From: Sphingomonas sp. NFR15
Lineage (GTDB): Bacteria; Pseudomonadota; Alphaproteobacteria; Sphingomonadales; Sphingomonadaceae
Direction: 5' to 3'
DNA length: 64,000 nucleotides
Assembly: GCF_900103265.1 (NCBI RefSeq)
Contig: NZ_FMWX01000007.1
Span: 186,001 to 250,000 of the forward strand
Of the stretch, positions 26,930 to 34,149 are shown piece after piece (positions within the stretch are counted from its first letter, which is position 1; each line of letters begins with the position of its first letter). Position numbers and translations under genes: made by a program. The notes below the pieces were generated by a model. It was not told the origin of the DNA and made no database searches. It saw only the letters and a list, made by a program, of their open reading frames with translations.

Positions 26930-27540
26930 TCAAAACGCGCCCTTGGCCAGCGGCGCGAAGTTGGACTCAAGCCGCAGATGCTCGGGGAGCAGCCAATAGC
27001 GCGGCGTGGCAGACCCCGAATGTCGAGATGACCATCCTGAAAACAACCCGTGCCGTAGAGGCGTTCGTCGGCCGGGCTGGCAAAGCCCTGCGTTACGGCC
27101 AACGTTGGCTCGTTGCGGATCGTCGATTGCGTGATGTGGCGCGATCCGGGCACTTCGCTCAGGAGCAGGTTGCCGGCACCGTCATGGAACGACAGGCAGC
27201 CGGTCGCTTCATCCCACACACATTGCGCATTCGGGAGCGTTAGCCGCGTTCGGCCATCGTCCCGCGTGCGCTTTGGAGTTGGCGGCTTCGCGCTGGGCGC
27301 CAGCATCTCGCTCAGCGTGGCGGGCGGCGCCCCTAAAGGCGCGACGCGGACGCGGAACGCACGATCGCTCAAGGCCGTGACGGCAATCGACAGATCGCCC
27401 GAACGGATCAAGAGATTCGGCGGGGCCACCCTTGTCGCGGCTTGCACCAGCCCGCTCGATGCGATCGCCGCGCCAGCACCGCTTCCGAGCAGTGCTCGCC
27501 GCGTGATGGCCCAGCGATGCGGCATTGTCTTCTCGTTCAC
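26930..27540 (-). pseudogene. Truncated GH31-type alpha-glycosidase, frameshifted
   Basis: The reading frame starts at 27540 with a Tat signal (ITRRALLGSGAGAAIASSG, residues 12-30) and continues as a GH31 N-terminal beta-sandwich to residue 180, ending with the hallmark ERLYGTGCFQDGHLDIRG. In GH31 enzymes this leads into the catalytic barrel. Here the frame changes near 27000: a -1 shift would read RYWLLPEHLRLESNFAPLAK and then stop at 26930. The whole catalytic domain is missing, so no active enzyme can be made. It lies 72 bp from the GH42 beta-galactosidase on the same strand. Together they hint at a former glycoside-use locus trimmed by deletion. Confidence 0.7.
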
Positions 27541-27612
27541 GCAATCTCTCCTTCGCTGAGTCCTGCGAACGCCGCGGGTTCTCCAGCGAGCAGGCGTTCG
27601 CGTGGCGCCGTA

Positions 27613-29712
27613 TCAGTCGGATCGCCCGTCTTCCTCGATGATGGCGACGTCCCATGCGGCTAGGTCGATCTGTCCCCCACGCTGTACCTTGCGTCCGTGC
27701 AAAAGTTCGGTGCCCGCGGCGGGGGCCGCCATATGCTGTGGCACAGCCGAATAGTTGAGCACGTAACGGACCGTGTGGCCGTTCTTCAACGTGCCCCCGC
27801 GCACGATCAGCGGGAAGTGCACGCCCGCAACCGATGGCTCTACGCCCGCACGCGCCACCTCGGCGGCGACGATCTTTTCGGCAAGCGCATCGCTCGGCAT
27901 GAAGCCGACGTAGCTGACCTCGCCTTTGCCCCAGTGGTTACGGGTCATCGCGGCGGCAGCCGGCCACGACGGATGCTGGTAGCGCGCCACCACCTCGGCC
28001 GTGGTGGGCTTCAACATCTCCATCCACCACCGCGGCGTGTTGTCGGCATCCGAAACTCCGAACGGATTGCCCGCCAGCGTGACCCCGACAGGAATCGTGA
28101 ACTCCTGATAGGTGACGCCCGCCGCTTCGGCGATCGCCCCCGGCTGTGCGGCATAGCGGACCTTCGTGTTCTCGTCCGAAAAGCCGCTTTTGAACGTGTA
28201 GAGCAAATGGCCGCCGCGCTTGGCGTAGTCATTGAGCCGCGCGATCTCGGCGGCGCTCGCCGCGTAAAGTGCAGGCACCACGATGAGTTTGTAATCATCG
28301 AGCTTCTGCGTGCTGTCGGGCGACAGGATGTCGACCTCGACGTTCATTCGATAGAGTGCGTCGTAGAATGGGCGCAGCACCCGGTTGTATTCTACGCCGT
28401 CCGGTTTGAAAGAATTGAACGCGGTCTGGGCGGCGTTGCTGACATAGACGGCGACCTTGTTGTGCTTCGTCATGCCTGCCAGCTTCGGGCCGAGGCGCGC
28501 GATGTCGGCACCGATCCCCTTCGCCGCTTCATATTCCGCGTTGGGCTTGTAGTCCTGCGACAGCAGCCCGCGCCAATAGGTTTCGACCGCGTTGGCGGTC
28601 GTCGCCCAGTGCCAATATTCGACCATCTGCGCGCCCGAGGCGAGATGGCTGAACGCTTGCAGGCGAAGCTGGCCGGGATAGGGCGTCCATTGCGGGAACC
28701 CCTGCGCCTCGGTTTCGAGCACCAGGTAATTCTGCCCATTGCGGATCGAGCGGGCCTCGTCGCCCCCAAAGGCGATCTCCGCGCCAGTCAGCTTGTCCTG
28801 GGTCGGATGATAGATGTCGATGCCGGCGATATCGAGCGATCGCCCCGCCTTCCAGTGATCGACCTCCGGCTGGATGCCGTAGGACCCCTCACGCCAGCCC
28901 AGATCGAAGTTCTGCGTCATGAACTGGCCGGGCCGGGCATGGGCGCGCACGAGCTTGGCCTGCCAGGCCAGGAAGTCGGTGACGAGGCTGCGCTGGTAGG
29001 CGGCGAAAGCGTTCGACATGCTGGCGTTGATCGAGCCGTTGGTCGACGGAAAATCCTCCCACCGGTTGATCCGGTTGGACCAGTAATTCAGGCCCCACGC
29101 CTTGTTCAGTGCATCGAGGGTCGGCCACTTCGCCTTGAGCGATTGGACAAACGCCGCCTGCACAGCGGGACCGCTGGTGCCATAGGGCTTGGTCTCGTTG
29201 TCGAGTTGGTAGCCGATCACCGCAGGATGATCCTTCACATGGTCTACCAGCGCGACGATCACCCGCTCGGCCGCGGCCCGATAGTCAGGATCGGTGATGT
29301 CCATGTTCTGCCGGGTGCCATATTGCGCACGGACGCCGTCGCGGCCGACGACGAGCACATTCGGATGCTGCCGCGCGAGCCATGTCGGAACCGCATAGGT
29401 GGGCGTCCCAACAATTACCTTGATGCCCTGCTTATGCATCGCGGCGAGCATGCGATCGACATGGCTGAAATCGAACACCCCAGGCTGCGGTTCCAAGGTG
29501 CCCCATGTCGATTCTGCGATGCGGACAACGCTGATCCCTGCCGCTTTCATCATCCGCGCGTCCTCATCGACGCGGTCAACCGGCGTGTACTCGTCATAAT
29601 AGGCGACGCCGTACAGGATGGTGTCGGGCACCTGCGCCTGCGTCGCTGCCGGGAGCGCCACCGCGGCCAATGCGAGTGCTTTCCCGAACCGCTGCATAAT
29701 CCTGCCTTCCAT
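27613..29712 (-). CDS. Exported GH42 beta-galactosidase
   Basis: A 699-residue glycosidase with a signal peptide (about 6-27). The GH42 barrel starts ILYGVAYYDEYTP and RIAESTWGTLEPQPG. The acid/base is Glu173 in YQLDNETK; the nucleophile is most likely Glu333 in YLVLETEAQG. The middle domain has the trimerisation-type VPALYAASAAEIARLNDYAK pattern and the C-terminus is a small beta domain. An inner ATG at 29697 is an alternative start that would make a cleaner signal peptide. It probably removes beta-galactosyl units in the periplasm. Two CATATATG sites about 260-290 bp upstream may be regulatory. It is intact, unlike the neighbouring GH31 fragment. Confidence 0.88.
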   Translation of the reverse strand: MEGRIMQRFGKALALAAVALPAATQAQVPDTILYGVAYYDEYTPVDRVDEDARMMKAAGISVVRIAESTWGTLEPQPGVFDFSHVDRMLAAMHKQGIKVIVGTPTYAVPTWLARQHPNVLVVGRDGVRAQYGTRQNMDITDPDYRAAAERVIVALVDHVKDHPAVIGYQLDNETKPYGTSGPAVQAAFVQSLKAKWPTLDALNKAWGLNYWSNRINRWEDFPSTNGSINASMSNAFAAYQRSLVTDFLAWQAKLVRAHARPGQFMTQNFDLGWREGSYGIQPEVDHWKAGRSLDIAGIDIYHPTQDKLTGAEIAFGGDEARSIRNGQNYLVLETEAQGFPQWTPYPGQLRLQAFSHLASGAQMVEYWHWATTANAVETYWRGLLSQDYKPNAEYEAAKGIGADIARLGPKLAGMTKHNKVAVYVSNAAQTAFNSFKPDGVEYNRVLRPFYDALYRMNVEVDILSPDSTQKLDDYKLIVVPALYAASAAEIARLNDYAKRGGHLLYTFKSGFSDENTKVRYAAQPGAIAEAAGVTYQEFTIPVGVTLAGNPFGVSDADNTPRWWMEMLKPTTAEVVARYQHPSWPAAAAMTRNHWGKGEVSYVGFMPSDALAEKIVAAEVARAGVEPSVAGVHFPLIVRGGTLKNGHTVRYVLNYSAVPQHMAAPAAGTELLHGRKVQRGGQIDLAAWDVAIIEEDGRSD

Positions 29713-29967
29713 CGCTAAGTCCCTCTCCGTCTTATCGTTTCCCAGCTATCGATCGCATCGTGCGAGAAGCGTCCCGCCGCCGGCCCGATCAGGTCTTGTC
29801 CGGCGGTATCCGCAGGGCGCCGAATACTGGCACAGGTTGCGGGCGGGATCCCGGTTCAGCCTAAACACTGAGACCGCACCACGCGAGTGACCGCTACGTC
29901 GCTGCCACTGTCCCTTTCTCACGTTGCCGATGGATACGGTTGCCGAAGGTTTGGTACATGATGATCG
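29713..29967. other. Upstream region of GH42 gene, no gene seen
   Basis: This stretch contains the probable promoter of the minus-strand beta-galactosidase but no gene I can support. A minus-strand frame across 29746-30072 has protein-like pieces (ELAPLLQLATDPFASIAARI) but no ribosome-binding site or recognisable family. It may be another decayed remnant. Confidence 0.4.
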
Positions 29968-29997
29968 CATATATGCGAAGTTGATTTCATATATGCG
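29968..29997. repeat. Two CATATATGCG sites exactly 20 bp apart
   Basis: CATATATGCG occurs at 29968-29977 and 29988-29997. Each contains the self-complementary CATATATG, and the first extends to the 10-bp palindrome GCATATATGC. The 20-bp spacing puts both on the same face of the helix, as expected for a cooperatively bound operator. They stand out as AT-rich in a GC-rich region. Confidence 0.5.
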
Positions 29998-30124
29998 TGC
30001 GGCGATAGAGGCGAACGGATCGGTGGCAAGCTGAAGCAACGGGGCCAGTTCGTGTGCGCGCGCAACCGTCATGCTGGAACGCGCCTTCTGAGCGCGGAAC
30101 GCCTCGCGCGGGTCAATTCCCTTT

Positions 30125-30360
30125 TCAAACCAGTACTTTAATGGTCGCGCTCAGCCACGTACGTCTGCGGTCGAGTAGGCCGGAAAGAGACCTCCGAACA
30201 GAATGGCGACCACGTAGTACCGGCGACCTGCCGACGATATTGCCAGCGCTTCTTGCTGCTCTTGAGACCCGGATCGACAGGCTAGGTGTGGAAAGGTCGG
30301 CGAGGCCGCTTTTTTGCAGCGCGTCAATCGCCGCGGGTGTGAGTGCAATCGTCTTCGCCA
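30125..30360 (-). pseudogene. Decayed tyrosine integrase N-terminus
   Basis: The Arm-type DNA-binding N-terminus of a prophage/island integrase (DUF4102-like) is spread over several frames: from ATG 30360, IALTPAAIDALQKSGLADLS and TPSLSIRVS; after a shift, SKKRWQYRRQVAGT; after another shift, GGLFPAYSTADVR; then WAERD-like sequence. At least two frameshifts and loss of the core and catalytic domains make it dead. The fragment begins 153 bp from the 3' end of tRNA-Gln and reads away from it, the usual layout for an element integrated at a tRNA gene. Confidence 0.75.
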
Positions 30361-30512
30361 TGACCAACCTCACACGGTCTCGGCGCAGACAAAATCAATT
30401 CTGATAGAATAGCCGTCGAATCCGGGCAAACCGGGTCCAACCCAGCCCTCCTGTCCGATGGAAGGATCTCTGCATGACGCGCTGCGAATCAACCGTACCA
30501 TGGTGATCCGGC

Positions 30513-30587
30513 TGGCTGGGGCGGCAGGATTCGAACCTGCGAATGGCGGCACCAAAAGCCGCTGCCTTACCACTTGGCGACGCCCCA
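30513..30587 (-). tRNA. tRNA-Gln (anticodon TTG)
   Basis: Read on the minus strand, the acceptor stem TGGGGCG (30587-30581) pairs with CGCCCCA (30523-30517), followed by discriminator G and an encoded CCA (30515-30513). The anticodon loop is CTTTTGG with TTG flanked by the stem GCGGC/GCCGC. The T-arm has GGTTCGAATCC. It forms a full cloverleaf of glutamine type. Downstream (lower coordinates) lies an integrase remnant, suggesting that its 3' end was used as an attachment site. Confidence 0.96.
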
Positions 30588-30656
30588 ACGCGCGAACGCA
30601 GGCCTTTAGGCGCAGCATTCGCTGGTGGAAAGACCCTTTTGCAAAGGGCCGTGCGA

Positions 30657-31784
30657 TCAGGCGATCCGCTCGACCCAGCCGTGCGGGTCGGGCAGCTTGC
30701 CGCGCTGGAGGCTGGTCAGGGCCTCGCGGATGCGCATCGTCGTCTGGCCGGGGCCGCCGCTGCCGATCGTGAAATCGCCGTCCGCCATCTTCATCTGGCC
30801 GATCGGCGCGACCACCGCGGCGGTGCCGCAGGCGAACGCCTCGCGCAGCCGGCCGCTCTCGGCATCGGCGCGGCACTGGTCGATCGCATAGGGCTCCTCG
30901 CGCACGGTCAGCCCCATGTCGCGCGCCAGCGTGATGATCGAATCGCGGGTGATGCCGGGCAGGATCGTGCCGGTCAGCGGCGGCGTGGCGAGGCTGCCGT
31001 CGTCGAACACGAAGAAGATGTTCATGCCGCCGAGTTCCTCGATCCAGCGGCGCTCGACCGCATCGAGGAACAGCACCTGGTCACAGCCCTTGCGGGTCGC
31101 CTCGGCCTGCGCGACCAGGCTGGAGGCGTAATTGCCGCCGCACTTGGCCGCGCCCGTGCCGCCCGGCGCGGCGCGCGTATAGTCTTGCGACACCCACAGC
31201 GACACCGCACCGGCGCCCGCCTTGAAATAGGCGCCGACCGAGGAGGCGATCACCGCGTAGAGATATTCGGACGAGGGCTTCACGCCGAGGAACACCTCGC
31301 TCGCGATCATGAACGGGCGCAGATACAGCGAGCCGCCCTCGGCATGCGGGATCCAGTCCTGCTCGACCCTGACGAGTTCGCGCACCGAGGCGAGGAACAG
31401 TTCCTCGGGCAGCGGCTCCATCGCCATGCGGACCGCGGAATCGTGGAAGCGGCGCGCATTCGCCTCGGGCCGGAACAGCGCGGTGCTGCCATCGGCGAGA
31501 CGGTACGCCTTCATGCCCTCGAAGATTTCCTGCGCGTAATGCAGCACCGACGAGGCGCCATCCATCTGGAACGGCGCGCGCGGCACGATCTTCGCGTCGT
31601 GCCAGCCTTTTTCCTCGGTGTAGCGGATCATCGCCATATGATCGGTGAAAACGCGCCCGAAGCCGGGGTTTTCCAGCAGGCGCGCACGCTCATTGGCCTC
31701 GATCGGGCTGGCGTTGCGCTCGAAGGTGAAGGTCGGCGCGTCGGCGGCGGTCCGATCGGCGGTATCGAGAGTCTGATCGGGCAT
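30657..31784 (-). CDS. ilvE: Branched-chain amino-acid aminotransferase
   Basis: A 375-residue fold-type IV PLP enzyme that interconverts leucine, isoleucine and valine with their 2-oxo acids. The PLP lysine is Lys214 in GTGAAKCGGNYASS. Other blocks are YAQEIFEGMKAYR, LYLRPFMIAS and VLFLDAVERRWIEELGGMN, typical of the type II BCAT group. The ATG at 31784 follows GAAGG at a good distance and fits the family length; the longer frame does not. It is divergent from a MarR-type regulator, with a strong palindrome between. This BCAT-MarR arrangement is common in alphaproteobacteria. Confidence 0.93.
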   Translation of the reverse strand: MPDQTLDTADRTAADAPTFTFERNASPIEANERARLLENPGFGRVFTDHMAMIRYTEEKGWHDAKIVPRAPFQMDGASSVLHYAQEIFEGMKAYRLADGSTALFRPEANARRFHDSAVRMAMEPLPEELFLASVRELVRVEQDWIPHAEGGSLYLRPFMIASEVFLGVKPSSEYLYAVIASSVGAYFKAGAGAVSLWVSQDYTRAAPGGTGAAKCGGNYASSLVAQAEATRKGCDQVLFLDAVERRWIEELGGMNIFFVFDDGSLATPPLTGTILPGITRDSIITLARDMGLTVREEPYAIDQCRADAESGRLREAFACGTAAVVAPIGQMKMADGDFTIGSGGPGQTTMRIREALTSLQRGKLPDPHGWVERIA

Positions 31785-31812
31785 CGCAACCTTCGTACAA
31801 TTTGATACAAAT

Positions 31813-31829
31813 TCAGGGTTGAACCCTGA
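31813..31829. promoter_or_regulatory. 17-bp perfect palindrome between ilvE and MarR gene
   Basis: TCAGGGTTGAACCCTGA is symmetric around G31821, and a further half-site AGGGTTG follows at 31831-31837. It sits 29 bp before the ilvE ATG and 27 bp before the MarR-type ATG. It is the expected form and place for an operator of the MarR dimer controlling both genes. Confidence 0.65.
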
Positions 31830-31855
31830 TAGGGTTGCGGCCAAATCCGGTCAAC

Positions 31856-32344
31856 ATGGCTGGCCAGAACACCGCCGCGTCACCGCTTTTCCTGCGCGAA
31901 CCCGAGCTTCGGCGCGGACTCGAGCTGCTGTACTTTGGAAATAGCCACTTGACGCGCACCATCGATCAGGGATTGGCGAACCAGGGGCTGGGGCGGGCGC
32001 ACCACCGCGCGCTGTATTTCATCGCCCGTCAGCCCGACCTGACGGTGAGCCAGTTGCTCGGTCTGCTGGCGATCACCAAGCAATCGCTCGGCCGCGTGCT
32101 CAACGAACTGATCGAGCGCGAACTGGTCGAGATGCGCGCCGGTGAGCGCGACCGGCGCCAGCGCTTGCTCCGCCTCAGCGAGGCCGGGCGCCGTCTCGAA
32201 ACCGAATTGTTCGATGCGCTGCGCGAGCGGCTGTCCGCCGCTTATGCGAGCGCGGGGCAGGCGGCGGTCGGCGGTTTCTGGGCGGTGCTCGAAGGGCTGA
32301 TCCCGGCCGAGGATCGCAAGCGGATCGGCCTGCTCGGCGAGTAG
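31856..32344 (+). CDS. MarR-family regulator (PetP-like)
   Basis: A 162-residue winged-helix regulator. The DNA-binding part reads LTVSQLLGLLAITKQSLGRV and LNELIERELVEMRAGERDRR, with the wing at ERDRRQRLLRLSEAGRR. It resembles PetP, the MarR protein often divergent from a branched-chain aminotransferase in alphaproteobacteria. ATG 31856 is preferred over an upstream TTG (31835). The palindrome at 31813-31829 is its likely binding site. The effector is unknown. Confidence 0.85.
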   Translation: MAGQNTAASPLFLREPELRRGLELLYFGNSHLTRTIDQGLANQGLGRAHHRALYFIARQPDLTVSQLLGLLAITKQSLGRVLNELIERELVEMRAGERDRRQRLLRLSEAGRRLETELFDALRERLSAAYASAGQAAVGGFWAVLEGLIPAEDRKRIGLLGE

Positions 32345-32374
32345 AGGCGAGCCGTCTGCGGCACGCCCGTCACC

Positions 32375-33928
32375 TCAAGCCGCCTGCTTCTCCGCCGCAG
32401 CCGGCGCGACATGCCCGCTGATCTCCGCGCCGGCGTCCCGCGCGAAGCGGACGTTCCACAGCGTCGCGCTGAGCGAGATCGACGTCACCACCCAGAATGC
32501 CGCCGAGAAATCCTCGAGCGCAGGCGCCGCATGGCCGTTCGCCAGCATCGCGAGATGCAGCGCGATCGCCGCGACGCAGATGCCGAGCGACAGCATCAGC
32601 TGTTGGAAGGTCGAATAGAAGGCGGTCGCGCTGCTCATGTGGCGCTTGTCGACGCCGTCATAGGCGATCGTGTTGTAGGCGGTGAATTGGAACGACATGA
32701 AGAAGCCCGAAATCGCGAGCATCCCGAACATTGCCCATACCGGCCAGTTCGGGCGGAACAGTCCGCAGATCGCATAGCCCGCCGTCGCGATCACGCCGTT
32801 CCAGATCAGCGCGCGGCGAAAGCCGAACCACCGCAGCACGCGCTGCGCGACGCTCTTCATCGCGAGCGATCCGATCGCGGTCGCCACCGTGATCGTGCCG
32901 CTGCGCGCGGCGGAGAAGCCGAAGCCTACCTGCATCATCAGCGGCAGCAGGAAGGGCTGCGCGCCCTGGGTGATGCGCGTCAGCGAACCGGCGATCACCG
33001 ACAGCCGAAATGTCGGATCGCGCATGAGGGTGAGATCTAGGATCGCCCCCTCGCGGCCGCGCGCGTGGCGGATGTAGAAGATGCCGGCGACAACGCCGAT
33101 CGCGACCAGGGCCGTCGCCGCGCCGCCCTCGCCGGGGCGGCTGACCATCTCGAACCCGAACAGCAGACAGCCGAGCGACAGCCCGCTCAACACGAAGCCG
33201 CGCGGATCGAACGGCGCGGGCTGATCCTCCTTGATGTTGGCGATGAAACGCCCGACCAGCCAGACCCCAAGCACGCCGACCGGCAGGTTGATGTAGAAGA
33301 TCCAGCGCCAATCGAGATAGGTGACGATGAACCCGCCAAGCGGCGGCCCGACGATCGGCCCGATCAGCGCGGGCACCAGCAGCCACGACATCGCGTTGAC
33401 CATGTCCTGCTTGGCGACCGAACGCAGCAGCACCAGCCGCCCGACCGGGATCATCATCGCCCCGCCGATGCCTTGCACGAAGCGCGACACCACGATCATC
33501 TCGAGCGTGCGCGACTGCCCGCAGGCGAGGCTGCCGGCCATGAACAGCAGGATCGCGGCGCGGAACACGGTGCGCGAGCCATAGCGATCCGCCAGCACGC
33601 TCGAGGCCGGGATGAAGATCGCCAGCGCGAGCAGGTACGAAGTGAGCGCGATGCTCATCTCGGGCGCGCGCACCCCGAAATCGCGCGCCATCGTCGGCAG
33701 CGCCGTCGCGAGCACGGTCGCGTCGACGAATTCCATGAACAACGCGCTGGCGATGATGAGCGCGACCAGCCGGTAATTCTGCCCCGACACCGCCGGCCCG
33801 AGATCCTGCGTCTTGGCGAGCGACCCCGCCGCCGGGACAATGCCGTCGCGCACCTCGGCATTGACCGAGGCGACCCCGCGCCGCCTCGGGCGCTGTGCCG
33901 GCTGACCGGGAAAGGGGAGAAGGGACAT
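32375..33928 (-). CDS. DHA2-family MFS exporter (EmrB/QacA type)
   Basis: A 517-residue transporter with about 14 membrane segments. Helix 1 has FMEFVDATVLATALPTMARD, the DHA2 signature with the conserved Asp. Loop 2-3 has SSVLADRYGSRTVF, and motif C-like VGPPLGGFIVTY marks it as an exporter. It has a 50-residue hydrophilic N-terminus that may be too long; the first membrane helix begins near residue 53. It converges with the MarR-type gene (30 bp) and lies downstream of putA on the same strand, separated by a 32-bp inverted repeat. No membrane-fusion partner is next to it. Substrate unknown, likely a toxic small molecule. Confidence 0.87.
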   Translation of the reverse strand: MSLLPFPGQPAQRPRRRGVASVNAEVRDGIVPAAGSLAKTQDLGPAVSGQNYRLVALIIASALFMEFVDATVLATALPTMARDFGVRAPEMSIALTSYLLALAIFIPASSVLADRYGSRTVFRAAILLFMAGSLACGQSRTLEMIVVSRFVQGIGGAMMIPVGRLVLLRSVAKQDMVNAMSWLLVPALIGPIVGPPLGGFIVTYLDWRWIFYINLPVGVLGVWLVGRFIANIKEDQPAPFDPRGFVLSGLSLGCLLFGFEMVSRPGEGGAATALVAIGVVAGIFYIRHARGREGAILDLTLMRDPTFRLSVIAGSLTRITQGAQPFLLPLMMQVGFGFSAARSGTITVATAIGSLAMKSVAQRVLRWFGFRRALIWNGVIATAGYAICGLFRPNWPVWAMFGMLAISGFFMSFQFTAYNTIAYDGVDKRHMSSATAFYSTFQQLMLSLGICVAAIALHLAMLANGHAAPALEDFSAAFWVVTSISLSATLWNVRFARDAGAEISGHVAPAAAEKQAA

Positions 33929-34053
33929 AGAAGCACTTCGTTGAACGGGCGAGGATCAGCTCTCCCGCGATAGGCCGTCCGTCTGTAATGCGGGCGTGCT
34001 TGTCAGCTCCATATGGGCGTGCAGGCCGGAAAAGGGAACCGCTCGCTCGCCAT

Positions 34054-34147
34054 CATCGTCGCCCCGGCGAAGGCCGGGGCCGCTGAGTGCTGGGGCCCCG
34101 GCTCGCCAAGCGACCCAGCGGCCCCCGCCTTCGCCGGGGCGACGATG
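34054..34147. repeat. REP-like inverted repeat, 32-bp arms
   Basis: The left arm (34054-34085) begins CATCGTCGCCCCGGCGAAGG. The right arm (34116-34147) is its reverse complement with one mismatch, around a 30-base loop that itself holds GGGGCCCC. The arm core GCCCCGGCGAAGGCCGGGG resembles the dispersed palindromic units common in sphingomonad genomes. It sits 2 bases past the putA stop and may protect or terminate that mRNA. Confidence 0.8.
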
Positions 34148-34149
34148 GC

